From: Campylobacteraceae bacterium
GTDB taxonomy: Bacteria > Campylobacterota > Campylobacteria > Campylobacterales > Sulfurovaceae
Direction of reading: 5' to 3'
DNA length: 37,546 nucleotides
NCBI GenBank assembly: GCA_026996165.1
Contig: JALWMP010000142.1
Location: 1-37,546, forward strand
Shown here: piece by piece, positions 17,792 to 27,846 of the stretch
Numbering within the stretch: the first letter of the stretch is position 1
Layout of the letters: each line of letters begins with the position of its first letter
The notes under the pieces: generated by a model
What the model saw: the letters and a program-made list of their open reading frames with translations, nothing else
Told to the model about the DNA's origin: nothing
Database searches by the model: none
Position numbers and translations under genes: made by a program

Positions 17792-18798
17792 TGATAAATG
17801 TTGGTGTTGTAGGAGCAAGTGGTTATACAGGTCTTGAATTAGTCAAGATGTTGCTTAATCACCCTAAATTTGTTCTAAAATATTTAGCAACTACTACTGG
17901 TGATACTCTTATTGAAACATTGCACCCATCATTGGTAGATGTTATTACTTTCTCTGTAGAAAAAGCTTCAGTTGAGAGTGTATCTAAAAATTGTGAGTTA
18001 GTCTTTTTAGCACTACCTCATAAAGCCTCTATGGGTTTTGCAAAAGAGTTAATAACTAAAGGGGTTAAAGTAGTTGACCTTTCGGCTGACTATCGGCTAG
18101 AGCTTGATACCTATGAAGAGTACTATTGTAAGCATGAAGATAAAGAGCATTTAGATGAAGCTGTCTATGGGCTTATTGAGTACTATAAAGATGAGTTAAA
18201 AGAGGCTAAGTTAGTAGCAGGACCTGGATGTTACCCAACAGCTACACTACTTGGTATTTTACCTTTTATTCCATATCTTGACCATAATGCACCTCTCTTT
18301 GTAGATGCAAAGTCAGGTGTTAGTGGAGCAGGTAAAAAGCTTTCAGAGACAACTCATTTTGTAACAGTTAATGATAACATTTTTGCTTATAATCCACTAA
18401 AACACCGTCATGCTCCAGAGATAGAAGAGAAGATTGAAAAGATACATGGGGTAAAGATGAACGTAAACTTTGTTCCACATCTTATTCCTGCTACTCGTGG
18501 TGAGTTAGTATCGGTCTATGCAACTCTAAAGGAGGATATTGAACCTTTAGATATATTAAAAGAATTCTATAAAGATGAGAGTTTTATTCGTATAAGGGAA
18601 AGACCAGTAGATATAAAAAGTACAGCAGGAACACACTTTTGTGATATATTTGCTACTAAAAATGGTAATGGGTTATTTGTAAATTCAGCTATAGATAATC
18701 TACTTCGTGGAGCATCTTCTCAAGCTCTGGTTGCTGGAAACTTAATGTGTGGCTTTCCTGAAGGAATGGGTATTCCTACTATTGCTTATGTACCATAA
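17791..18798 (+). CDS. argC: N-acetyl-gamma-glutamyl-phosphate reductase
   Basis: MINVGVVGASGYTGLELVKMLLNHP, AGPGCYPTATLLGILPF, KSGVSGAGKKLSETTHF. Confidence 0.94.
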   Translation: MINVGVVGASGYTGLELVKMLLNHPKFVLKYLATTTGDTLIETLHPSLVDVITFSVEKASVESVSKNCELVFLALPHKASMGFAKELITKGVKVVDLSADYRLELDTYEEYYCKHEDKEHLDEAVYGLIEYYKDELKEAKLVAGPGCYPTATLLGILPFIPYLDHNAPLFVDAKSGVSGAGKKLSETTHFVTVNDNIFAYNPLKHRHAPEIEEKIEKIHGVKMNVNFVPHLIPATRGELVSVYATLKEDIEPLDILKEFYKDESFIRIRERPVDIKSTAGTHFCDIFATKNGNGLFVNSAIDNLLRGASSQALVAGNLMCGFPEGMGIPTIAYVP

Positions 18799-18801
18799 TA
18801 A

Positions 18802-18824
18802 GAAGAGAACTATTCATTCTCTTC
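18802..18824. terminator. Possible convergent terminator, argC / histidine kinase
   Basis: GAAGAGAA-ctattca-TTCTCTTC, 8-bp stem, at the junction of convergent genes; no strong T-tract. Confidence 0.3.
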
Positions 18825-20915
18825 ATCTTCATCAATAAGTTTTGGTGGAGGGGTAGGAATAGCCCCTTTATCTGGAAGTCTAATAATAAAGGTTGTCTTT
18901 TTGTTTAAAATACTTATAGCTTCAATATTTCCTTTAACTCTCTCTATCATATTTTTTGACATATAGAGTCCCAATCCTGTACCTTTTGTTTTATGTTTAG
19001 TTGTAAAGTAAGGTTCAAAAATATTTTTAAGGATTGGTTTTGGGATTCCTCCTGCATTGTCTTGAACAGCAATGACTAACTCATCTTTTTCATGATAGAC
19101 TCTAATTGAAATTTGACCATTTTCAATTTCACGCTCTTCCATCGCATCACGAGCATTGTTAATAAGATTCATAATAACATGTTTAAAGTCATTTTCAAAA
19201 CCTTTATATTTAATCTCTTCAGGACAGTCAAGTTTAATACTAATTTCAGATTTAATAAGAGTCTCGTGTATAAGTGAAATAGTTGCTTCTATAGCTTTTT
19301 TTACGTTAAAGGTTTGAGGTATATCAGATGACTTATCAACAAATCGTCTAAAGTCCTCAACCGTCTCAGATAAAAACTGAATGGAACTATTTACCTTTTT
19401 AGAGAGTTCAGCTATATCAATCTCATCTTCACGTCCAAGTTGTGCTTTAATAAGTGTATCATTCATAATCCAAGATACATGGTTAAGTGGTTGTCTCCAT
19501 TGGTGGGCAATATTTTCTAAAATTTCACCCATAGAAGCCAAACGAGATTGTTGGTTCATAATAGCATTTTGACGCTTCTCTTTTCGTACAGCATTTTTAA
19601 TCTTTACCTGTAGGTCTTTGTTAAGGTTATTAAGCTCTTCTGTTCTTTGCTCAACCATATTTTCAAGATTTTCAGCTAATTGATTTAGTTCACTTGCTGT
19701 TTTGTGCATAATAGAGTAAAGATTTTTGTTAGCAATCTCAAAAGGACCAATATTTTCATTGGTATATTTGGTTAGTTCTATATAGTCAGATGTTGACTCT
19801 GTAATAGCAGCCATAACAAAGGTATGATTATGGTATGTATTTGGTTGGTTTTCAGTATTGAAATACTCTTGTGCTGTACTATAACCAAAGATATGATTAT
19901 TGCTTTTAATAATTGATATATAGTGTAAAATAGGAATCCTAAAACCGTACTCATAAGAGATACAAGAACCAATCCAAAGTGCTTGAGCAGGTGTTTTACT
20001 TAAAAATTCATGAATCTCTTCAACTCTATTCATCATAGCATTGTAGTTACCAATAGAGAGTTGAACAACATCTCCTACCTCTAATGGTTGGGCTACTTTT
20101 AGACTTTGATTTTTGAAATCTATATCTAATATATGTGCCGTAGATGAGATATTGTTTTTTGTAATATAGAGTGGAACTTGAATCGATACTGATGGGTCTT
20201 CTTCAATATTAGGGAAATATTTTTTATAAATATCAAGAGAAGCAATATTGTCTATAGTTTTAATAAAGTTACCTTCTACCTCTGTAATTCTCTTTTTCTT
20301 TGAAATTGGCTTCCAGTCAAATGCTTGAAAAAGCTCAACATTTAGGCTCTCTCCGTGCATAAATATTAAGATAACAGCTTTAGGGTATATGATATTGTTA
20401 TGAAAAATAAATTCACACTTTTTTTGTTGACTATGAGTTGCCCCTCCTCCAAAGATTTTTAAGTGTCCAAAGTGTTGCCCAATTTGGTCAATGTAAGATG
20501 CAGTATATGATTCATTATAGCTTGAAAGAATCTCTAGTGCTTTTGTGTCTGGTTGAAGATGTTTCCCAATCTTTGTAATATCTAAAACAGGAGCTTTTCC
20601 TTTAACATAGTTAATCCCAATATCTAGCACTTCACATGTCAAACGACTAGTTTGAAACTCCATAATAGATATAATAGGGTCATTGTTTGAATCAGATATT
20701 TGATGATTTGACATAGATGTAAAGCTTTGCATTCCTACAATAATAGAATTGGGAAAGTTGTTGTGCATTTTATTTAGTAATTTTTGCAGTTTTTGCTGGT
20801 CAGAGTCTGGAAAGTTAATCTCTATTAGAAGTCTGTTCGAGTCTTTAATATGATGTTCATTGATCCATTTTTGAAAATTTTTATAGCTTTTATAGTAGTG
20901 TACAAGTTGTCTCAT
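18810..20915 (-). CDS. FIST-domain sensor histidine kinase
   Basis: N-terminal FIST-type sensor (IIVGMQSFTSMSNHQISD..., FGGGATHSQQKKCEFIFHN), coiled coil, H-box LENIAHQWRQPLNHVSW, ATPase motifs NLINNARDAMEE, DNAGGIP, TKHKTKGTGLGLYMSK. Confidence 0.85.
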   Translation of the reverse strand: MRQLVHYYKSYKNFQKWINEHHIKDSNRLLIEINFPDSDQQKLQKLLNKMHNNFPNSIIVGMQSFTSMSNHQISDSNNDPIISIMEFQTSRLTCEVLDIGINYVKGKAPVLDITKIGKHLQPDTKALEILSSYNESYTASYIDQIGQHFGHLKIFGGGATHSQQKKCEFIFHNNIIYPKAVILIFMHGESLNVELFQAFDWKPISKKKRITEVEGNFIKTIDNIASLDIYKKYFPNIEEDPSVSIQVPLYITKNNISSTAHILDIDFKNQSLKVAQPLEVGDVVQLSIGNYNAMMNRVEEIHEFLSKTPAQALWIGSCISYEYGFRIPILHYISIIKSNNHIFGYSTAQEYFNTENQPNTYHNHTFVMAAITESTSDYIELTKYTNENIGPFEIANKNLYSIMHKTASELNQLAENLENMVEQRTEELNNLNKDLQVKIKNAVRKEKRQNAIMNQQSRLASMGEILENIAHQWRQPLNHVSWIMNDTLIKAQLGREDEIDIAELSKKVNSSIQFLSETVEDFRRFVDKSSDIPQTFNVKKAIEATISLIHETLIKSEISIKLDCPEEIKYKGFENDFKHVIMNLINNARDAMEEREIENGQISIRVYHEKDELVIAVQDNAGGIPKPILKNIFEPYFTTKHKTKGTGLGLYMSKNMIERVKGNIEAISILNKKTTFIIRLPDKGAIPTPPPKLIDEDEENE

Positions 20916-20924
20916 CTTCTCTTC

Positions 20925-21599
20925 CTAATTAAATATTTTTGAACCTATACGTACAAGGTTAGAACCACACTTAATGGCAAGTTCATAGTCATTGCTCATA
21001 CCCATTGAGCAGATGGTTGCTCCATCATATTTTAGTGAATCAAAAATCTTATGTGTTAACTCAAAACTCTTTTGAATCTCTTTTTCATCTTCAACATAAG
21101 CTCCAATACACATAACCCCTTTAAGCTTTAGTTGAGGACATGTCTCTTTAATCTGTTGATATATATCAACAGCTTCATCAGCCTTAACACCAGATTTGCT
21201 CTCTTCATTTGCAGAATTAATCTGTAAAAGGCATGAAAGTTTTTGATTCTTCTCTACTAATTTTTTATTTAGTGCATTAGCTAACTTTATAGAATCTAAT
21301 GACTGTAAAAGAGTAGGACGTAGCTCTATAAGTTTATTTACTTTATTGCTTTGAAGATGTCCTAACATGTGCCACTCCAATGGTAGCTCATCTAAGTTTT
21401 GCATACGTTGTTGAAGCTGTTGAACTTGGTTTTCTCCAAATGCACGTTGTCCTAGTTCATAGAGGGTTTTGATGTTCTCTTCATCTGAGTATTTTCCTAC
21501 TGCAACTAGCTTTACAATATGGTGTTCATTAATACTTACTCTTGCTTGTTCTATATTCCAAATAACTTCATCTAAGTTTTTTCTTAATTGTTCTTTCAT
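20925..21599 (-). CDS. YggS-family PLP-binding protein (alanine racemase-like fold)
   Basis: LVAVGKYSDEENIKTLYELGQRAFGENQVQQLQQRM...WHMLGHLQSNKVNKLI; SMGMSNDYELAIKCGSNLVRIGSKIF. Confidence 0.9.
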   Translation of the reverse strand: MKEQLRKNLDEVIWNIEQARVSINEHHIVKLVAVGKYSDEENIKTLYELGQRAFGENQVQQLQQRMQNLDELPLEWHMLGHLQSNKVNKLIELRPTLLQSLDSIKLANALNKKLVEKNQKLSCLLQINSANEESKSGVKADEAVDIYQQIKETCPQLKLKGVMCIGAYVEDEKEIQKSFELTHKIFDSLKYDGATICSMGMSNDYELAIKCGSNLVRIGSKIFN

Positions 21600-21608
21600 T
21601 TTGTTATC

Positions 21609-22664
21609 CTATCCAAATAATCTATTTAAGTCGTTGTATAAGCCTAAAAGCATTAGACTAAGTAGTATTGCCCAGCCTAAAAGTGTCAATTTTATCATAA
21701 CAGAATCACTAGCAGGTCTTCTAGCTATAAGTTCATACAGATGAAACATTACATGACCACCATCTAGTGCAGGAATGGGGAGTAAGTTAATAACCCCTAG
21801 ATTAACTGAAATTAGTGCTGAAAACATAAGTAGTGCAACAAAACCCATTTGAGAGACTTTTGAAGTGGTATCAACAATACCTACTACTCCACCTAAGTTT
21901 TCCATAGGAATAAGACCAGAGATAACTCTTTTTAGACTCTCCACTATATATTGTGAAGCATTTAAAGTTTGATTATAAGCAAATTTTATACTTTTATCTA
22001 TAGGGTAAGATATAGTTGTATAGGCTTTTGGATTAGGGCTAATACCTAAAAGATAGCGTTTTTTTTCTTCTCCAAATCTATTTTTTGTATCAATAAGTTT
22101 TGGAGTAATAGTAAGGTCAATATATTTTCCATCTCTTAAAATAGTTAGTTGATGTTCATTATGATTAAATGCAGTATTTTCCCCAATATCTTGCCAATAC
22201 TTAATAGGATTTCCATCAATATTGACAATAGTGTCTCCTTTTTTTATACCAGCAAGTTGAGCAGGAGAATCTTTCATAACATCTCCAACATTAGCTAGTG
22301 GTGTTTGAATACCAATAAAAGCAACTATTAGGTAGAGTAAAAAAGCTAATAAAAAGTTGGCAAAAGGTCCAGCTAGAGAGATGACAATACGTTGAAGAGG
22401 TGTTTTTGTATTGTAGGAGTCCTTATCGTAACTCTTTTTACTTGGGTCACTGTCATCTTGTCCTTTCATACGAACATAACCACCAAGGGGAATTGCAGAT
22501 ATACTCCACTCTGTATTGCCAATTTTTTTAGTGAGTATTCGTTTTCCAAAGCCTATACTAAAGACTTCGACATGTACTCCAAAAAAACGAGCAGCAAGAA
22601 AGTGACCTAGCTCATGAAAAAATATTAAAAAGGAAAATACCAATAGTGATATAAAAATACCCAT
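21609..22664 (-). CDS. rseP: Site-2 intramembrane zinc metalloprotease RseP
   Basis: FFHELGHFLAARFFGV zinc motif, PDZ region, NLLPIPALDGGHVMF. Confidence 0.92.
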   Translation of the reverse strand: MGIFISLLVFSFLIFFHELGHFLAARFFGVHVEVFSIGFGKRILTKKIGNTEWSISAIPLGGYVRMKGQDDSDPSKKSYDKDSYNTKTPLQRIVISLAGPFANFLLAFLLYLIVAFIGIQTPLANVGDVMKDSPAQLAGIKKGDTIVNIDGNPIKYWQDIGENTAFNHNEHQLTILRDGKYIDLTITPKLIDTKNRFGEEKKRYLLGISPNPKAYTTISYPIDKSIKFAYNQTLNASQYIVESLKRVISGLIPMENLGGVVGIVDTTSKVSQMGFVALLMFSALISVNLGVINLLPIPALDGGHVMFHLYELIARRPASDSVMIKLTLLGWAILLSLMLLGLYNDLNRLFG

Positions 22665-22798
22665 AAAAGTCCTATATTCTTGAATTTGTGTAAAAAGAAT
22701 TATACCAAGCTTAGGTTAAAATGAAATGTTTTTTTTTTAGAGAGAAACTAAAGTTATTATGATAAAATAATTTACAAAATAAATAAGTCAAAAAAGGA

Positions 22799-23941
22799 AT
22801 GATTATGGATAATAGCAAAGAAGAGATAGATAAAATTGTTAAAGAGAAAAAGTCTGAATCTCCAACAGAAGAATTTATTGAGAATAGAGTAGATGAACTT
22901 CAAAATGAAGAAGAGAAAAAGAGAGAATCTCAAAGTAATGAACAGATTGATGAAGAGAGTGGTATTAAAAAGGTTGAACCTAAATCTACTGAAATAGTTA
23001 AAAAGAACAAATTGTCAGAGGCTAAAGAGTTAATAAAAAACTCTAAAGAGTTGCTTTCAAAAGTTGAAACTGAAGTAGAAGAGTGCAAAGTTGGTGTCTC
23101 AAAGGCTGCAGAAGAATTTGATAAAGCTAAGAGAAATTTCAACAATACAACATTTAAAAACTCAAAAATGCTTTTAGAGAAGTTAGGTTTTGACTATAGC
23201 TCTTATGATGAAGCAGAACCATTTGAGTTATCACTTGATAAAGATGATAGTGAAAATTTTTCAGTTAAAGATATTAACTCTGGTAAATTTACAGGTTTTA
23301 TTTTAGCTCTTTTAGTTGCCTTAGCTACAGTAGGAGGATTGGTCTATTTGGCATTAAGTAAATTAAATATAAAGATTGACCCAAAAACAATTACTCCTGA
23401 AACAGCAATGGAGCATGTCGACCCTGTATTGAATTGGATTGGAACATTAGGTGGTCATACAGGTGGGAACAGTATGATAGGTGCTATTATTTTAGGTTTC
23501 TCTGCACTTTTAGTGGCTTGGTTAGTTTATGCAGTTCGTGTTTACTTTAAAGAGAACAAAAACCTACAAATTGCTAAGCAAACATTAGAGAAGTCTAAAG
23601 ATTACTATCTAACCAAAAAAGAACATAAAAAAGAGATGCAAAAGATTGACTCTCATCTTCGAGAAGCGACAGCAGAAGTTGGTAATTTTGAGGCTATTTT
23701 AAATGAAAAAGTAGGAACATTAAAAAGAATTCTTCATATTGAAGGTGAATTTGACGAAGATAAAGAGTATCACCCAAGTTCAAAAAAGATTATGCGTGAA
23801 ACAGAAAAAATTATGCAAGGTATTGAAAATTTACTAAATACAGCAATAACAAAAGAGGGTAAATTAAACAGTAAATCTGTTCAAGCCTTAAGTAATGCTA
23901 AAGCAGTTTATGCTGATTATTTAGCTCGAATTTATGATTAA
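22799..23941 (+). CDS. Uncharacterised membrane protein with two TM helices flanked by long charged/coiled-coil segments
   Basis: 380-aa ORF with upstream aaaggaa RBS-like sequence; TM segments GFILALLVALATVGGLVYLAL and MIGAIILGFSALLVAWLVYAV; no family recognised. Confidence 0.7.
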   Translation: MIMDNSKEEIDKIVKEKKSESPTEEFIENRVDELQNEEEKKRESQSNEQIDEESGIKKVEPKSTEIVKKNKLSEAKELIKNSKELLSKVETEVEECKVGVSKAAEEFDKAKRNFNNTTFKNSKMLLEKLGFDYSSYDEAEPFELSLDKDDSENFSVKDINSGKFTGFILALLVALATVGGLVYLALSKLNIKIDPKTITPETAMEHVDPVLNWIGTLGGHTGGNSMIGAIILGFSALLVAWLVYAVRVYFKENKNLQIAKQTLEKSKDYYLTKKEHKKEMQKIDSHLREATAEVGNFEAILNEKVGTLKRILHIEGEFDEDKEYHPSSKKIMRETEKIMQGIENLLNTAITKEGKLNSKSVQALSNAKAVYADYLARIYD

Positions 23942-23947
23942 TTTTTT

Positions 23948-23980
23948 AAAGATGTAGAAAGGACTACATCTTTACTTTTT
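23948..23980 (+). terminator. Rho-independent-like terminator
   Basis: AAAGATGTAG-aaagga-CTACATCTTT (10-bp stem) followed by acttttt, just downstream of the stop at 23941. Confidence 0.65.
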
Positions 23981-24521
23981 TAAAAAAGTCTCTTACATAC
24001 TCATAACCTGAGTACAATGTAAGAGCAACGGCTATCCATAAAAGTAATTCACCTCCATACCAGTGCATTAATAAAAACCCAATAGCTATCATCTGAACTA
24101 CTGTTTTTACTTTTCCCATCCAAGATGCTGAGATGTCTATTCTCTCTGCAATAGCTGAAACACGAAGTCCTGTAATAAACAGTTCACGAGTAATAATAAG
24201 ATATATTGCCCAAGGAGAGGCAGAGCCCAACATCATAAGTCCTAAAAAACCTGCAAGAGTAAGCATCTTATCAGCTAGTGGGTCTAGTATTTTACCCATA
24301 GTTGTAATTTGATTAAATGTACGAGCTATATAGCCATCAAAGAAATCTGTAGCTGAAGCAACTACAAAAATAAAAGCAGCAGTATAGTTAAGCCATGATT
24401 GGTGAATACCTTCAAATATAGTCGCATCTTGATTTACAAGAAACATAAACATAAGTGGGGCTAAGAGTAGGCGAATAAAGGCTAAAATATTTGGGATATT
24501 TATGATTTTATTTTTTTGCAT
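23964..24521 (-). CDS. pgsA: CDP-diacylglycerol--glycerol-3-phosphate 3-phosphatidyltransferase
   Basis: IPNILAFIRLLLAPLMF; SATDFFDGYIARTFNQITTMGKILDPLADK CDP-alcohol phosphatidyltransferase motif. Confidence 0.92.
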   Translation of the reverse strand: MQKNKIINIPNILAFIRLLLAPLMFMFLVNQDATIFEGIHQSWLNYTAAFIFVVASATDFFDGYIARTFNQITTMGKILDPLADKMLTLAGFLGLMMLGSASPWAIYLIITRELFITGLRVSAIAERIDISASWMGKVKTVVQMIAIGFLLMHWYGGELLLWIAVALTLYSGYEYVRDFFKKVKM

Positions 24522-24574
24522 GAGAGGTCTCCGTAGAGTGCAATTTCTATCGCACTAATTTTAAATTAGACTTG

Positions 24575-24664
24575 TTCCCAAGCTCTAGCTTGGGAATTAA
24601 TATGGGAGTAAGATAAAGTATTCATAGTTTCAATAGAGGGTTACGAAACTAGAGCTTCGTAACC
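24575..24664 (-). repeat. Composite palindromic repeat, copy 2 (minus orientation: palindrome A 24639-24664, spacer 24597-24638, palindrome B 24575-24596)
   Basis: B: TTCCCAAGCT-CT-AGCTTGGGAA (10-bp perfect arms). A: GGTTACGAAACT-AG-AGCTTCGTAACC (12-bp arms, one mismatch). Reverse-complemented spacer has CTCCCATAT adjacent to B, as in copy 1. Confidence 0.8.
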
Positions 24665-24678
24665 GTAGTTTATATAGA

Positions 24679-25458
24679 TTATCTAAACGTAGTTCCACCA
24701 TCAACCACAAGTGTTTGACCTGTAATCCATGAGGCTTCATCACTACATAAGAAATATACAGCTCCTGCTAAATCTTCTGGTTTTCCCATTCTATTTAAGG
24801 CAGAACGTTTAATAGTCTCTGCTTTAACCTCTTCATAGTTAGTAAAGGCTTTAAGTGCATCGGTGTCGATTGGACCACCACTGACAGCATTAACTCTAAT
24901 ACCCATATCTCCAAGCTCAACAGCAGCATAACGACTCATAGCTTCAACAGCAGCTTTATTAGTTCCATGACCAGCATAGTTGTCTATGTAGATAAGATTT
25001 CCTGTAGAGCTAAGCGTAACTATAGCTCCCCCACCTACCTTCTGCATACGAGTAGCTGCCTCTTGAGAACCTCTTACAAAAGCACCAACAGTTGCAGTAT
25101 AGATATTTTGTAGACCTTTTGTTGGACGAAGTTTCATAAATTTACCATACCCACCAACAACACTTCTTCCATAAATCATAGCATTACTTACAAAAAAGTC
25201 AATTCTATCAAAATCTTCATCAATAGCTAAAAAAAGTGGTTTAAATTGGTCTAAATCTAAAATATCTAATTGGTAAGCTTTTGCTTTAACTCCATATTTA
25301 GACTCTAAATCGGATGCAATCTCATTAGCTATTTCAGCATTTGAGTTATATGTAAAGGCAACATTTACCCCTTCACTTGCAAACTTATAAGCAATAGCTT
25401 TTCCTATACCTTTTGTTGCACCTGTGATTACTACAGTTTTTCCTTTATTGTTTGACAT
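24679..25458 (-). CDS. Short-chain dehydrogenase, FabL-like enoyl-ACP reductase candidate
   Basis: SDR Gly motif TGATKGIGK; VNAVSGGPIDTDALKAFTNYEEV closely resembles the FabL signature; directly downstream of dapA, as in Campylobacter. Confidence 0.75.
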   Translation of the reverse strand: MSNNKGKTVVITGATKGIGKAIAYKFASEGVNVAFTYNSNAEIANEIASDLESKYGVKAKAYQLDILDLDQFKPLFLAIDEDFDRIDFFVSNAMIYGRSVVGGYGKFMKLRPTKGLQNIYTATVGAFVRGSQEAATRMQKVGGGAIVTLSSTGNLIYIDNYAGHGTNKAAVEAMSRYAAVELGDMGIRVNAVSGGPIDTDALKAFTNYEEVKAETIKRSALNRMGKPEDLAGAVYFLCSDEASWITGQTLVVDGGTTFR

Positions 25459-26352
25459 TTATACTCCTACTATGTTGTAATTTTTTATAACTTCTTCGAT
25501 TTTCTTCATATTCTCTACAGATGGTGGAACTAAAGGTAGTCGGTACTCTAATGTATCAATAAGACCTGCAATATACATTGCTGCTTTAATTGGAATAGGA
25601 TTACTCTCGCAGAACATTATTTTATTGATATTGTATAGTTTATCGTTAATTGCTTTTGATGCCTTGAAATCACCTTTTAAAGCTAGGTGAGTAAGTTGGG
25701 ACTTTAAGTCTGGTAACAAGTTTGCAGTTACAGAGGTAATCCCTTTTCCTCCATTAGCTAATATAGGGTAATCAATAGCATCATCTCCAGAAAATACATA
25801 AAGCTCTGGGCGTTTAGCAAGAAGTTCAACTGTTCTCTCAATAGAGCCTGTTGCCTCTTTAATTCCAAAGATATTTGGAACATCATCAAATAGTCTACAA
25901 ACAGTATTGGCTTGAATATCTACACCTGTTCTGCCTGGAACATTATATAGCATAAAAGGAAGCTCAACTGAAGAGGCTATTGTTTTGTAGTGTTGGTATA
26001 GTCCCTCTTGACTTGGTTTATTGTAGTATGGACTTACTGAAAAGATTGCATCAACACTACAATCTTGGGCATGTTTTGCAATCTCTACTGCTTCATGGGT
26101 AGCATTGCTTCCTGCCCCAGCTAAAACCTTTGTATTTGTCCCCTTACATACTTCTACTGCAATCTCAATACATCTTTTATGTTCATCATGGGTAAGTGTT
26201 GCAGACTCACCAGTAGTTCCTACAGGACAGATAGCATCAATTCCATTATCTATTTGCCGTTGAATTAGTTTGGCAAATGTTGCCTCATCTAATTTACCAT
26301 TTTTAAATGGTGTAATTAGTGCAGTTGTTGCACCTGAGATTAAGTTACTCAT
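25459..26352 (-). CDS. dapA: 4-hydroxy-tetrahydrodipicolinate synthase
   Basis: GATTALITPFKNGKLD, CPVGTTGESATL, FMLYNVPGRTGVD, FGIKEATGSIER. Confidence 0.95.
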   Translation of the reverse strand: MSNLISGATTALITPFKNGKLDEATFAKLIQRQIDNGIDAICPVGTTGESATLTHDEHKRCIEIAVEVCKGTNTKVLAGAGSNATHEAVEIAKHAQDCSVDAIFSVSPYYNKPSQEGLYQHYKTIASSVELPFMLYNVPGRTGVDIQANTVCRLFDDVPNIFGIKEATGSIERTVELLAKRPELYVFSGDDAIDYPILANGGKGITSVTANLLPDLKSQLTHLALKGDFKASKAINDKLYNINKIMFCESNPIPIKAAMYIAGLIDTLEYRLPLVPPSVENMKKIEEVIKNYNIVGV

Positions 26353-26363
26353 CTACTTTTATC

Positions 26364-27674
26364 CTATTTACTATTTTTCTTTAATATTAATGTGGTTGAG
26401 AAATCATCATTAAAATATTTGTTGGCTACTTTTGTTACCATTTCAGGCGTAATTTTAGCTAAATTCTCTTCATATTCAAGTAAAGGTTTTAAGTTTCCTC
26501 TAACAAAATAAGAACCAAAAAGTGAGTTAACACTTGCTGAGTCCTCCAAAGAGTAGATAAAGTCAGCTTTTGTATTAATTTTTACCTTCTCTAGCTCCTC
26601 TTGGGTTACATCACCTTTTTTTATTTTATCTATCTCTTCATGAATAGCTTTTTCTAAATCTTCAATTTTTACATTAGGATTTGCAAGTCCCATAAAAAGG
26701 AAAATCCCATCATCTGTCATATCCATATTATAAGCATAAACTTGGTTAGCTAATTGTTTTTTATCTATAATTTCTTTATATAGCCTTGAAGAACGTCCTG
26801 CTGAAAGAAGTTCTGAAATAGCAGAGAGTACTACTTGGTCTTTATGTTCATAGTTTGGAATAGGGTAAGCAATAGCAATAGTATCTATGGTATTGTTGTC
26901 TTTATGTATAATCTGTCGTATACTACCATCTCTTTTGGGTTCAGATAGATTTAGTTTAGGTATTTTGGTATGGTTTTTAATATGTCCAAACTTCTCTTTT
27001 GCAATTTTAAAAACCTCTTTTTCATCAATATCCCCTGTAACAATTAAAATAGCATTATTTGGTTGGTAGTATTTAGAGTGAAACTCTCTAATATCATCAA
27101 TAGTCCAGCTTTGAATATCGTGCATAAAGCCGATTGGTGTCCAGTGATAAGGGTGTTCAACATAGTGTGTGTTAAATAGTCTAAAGTAGAGGTAGCCAAT
27201 AGGAGGGTTGTCTGTTCGAACACGACGCTCTTCTGCTACTACATTTCGCTCTACCTGAAACTCTTCATCTTTTAAGTTTAAGTTTTCCATAAGCTCAGCA
27301 AAAAGTCCTGCTGATGTTTCAAAATTTTTAGAAGAGGATTTTATGTAGTAGTGTGTATAGTCAAAAGAGGTTGAAGCATTGTTAACGCCTCCTTTAGACT
27401 TTACAATCTTGTCAAATTCACCAGCTTTAAGGTTTTTAGTAGATTTAAAGTTCAAGTGTTCAAGCATATGAGCAATTCCTGTTTTCCCCATGACTTCATT
27501 ACGAGAACCAACTTTATAAAAGATGTCTGTTGTAATGACATTGGAGTCATTGTGCATGGGAATAGCCACTACTTGTAAGCCATTTTCTAAGGTTTCAGTG
27601 TAGTATTTTGGTAGAGAGTTCGCCATTAAAAATCCTATGGTTGTTATCATTAGTATAACTGTTTTTTTTATCAT
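26364..27674 (-). CDS. Exported M16-family zinc peptidase
   Basis: Signal peptide; inverted zinc motif HMLEHLNFKST; downstream NVVAEERRVRTDN. Confidence 0.9.
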   Translation of the reverse strand: MIKKTVILMITTIGFLMANSLPKYYTETLENGLQVVAIPMHNDSNVITTDIFYKVGSRNEVMGKTGIAHMLEHLNFKSTKNLKAGEFDKIVKSKGGVNNASTSFDYTHYYIKSSSKNFETSAGLFAELMENLNLKDEEFQVERNVVAEERRVRTDNPPIGYLYFRLFNTHYVEHPYHWTPIGFMHDIQSWTIDDIREFHSKYYQPNNAILIVTGDIDEKEVFKIAKEKFGHIKNHTKIPKLNLSEPKRDGSIRQIIHKDNNTIDTIAIAYPIPNYEHKDQVVLSAISELLSAGRSSRLYKEIIDKKQLANQVYAYNMDMTDDGIFLFMGLANPNVKIEDLEKAIHEEIDKIKKGDVTQEELEKVKINTKADFIYSLEDSASVNSLFGSYFVRGNLKPLLEYEENLAKITPEMVTKVANKYFNDDFSTTLILKKNSK

Positions 27675-27846
27675 GATTTTATCTATCCTTACAGTTTAAA
27701 AAAGAGTAGTATTTTAACTAAAAAGTATTAAACAATGGTAGATAATGACAAGTGTTCACAAAGTAATACTAAATAGAGGTTAAAAATTTTTAGCAATTAG
27801 CATTGTAAAAGTTTGTTATAATACATAAAAAAATGGAATATTATAG

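Noticed and set aside
22729-22738. T10 homopolymer upstream of the coiled-coil membrane protein, possible phase-variable tract
   Set aside because: A/T runs are expected in this AT-rich genome; Campylobacterota phase variation usually uses G/C tracts. No second line of support.
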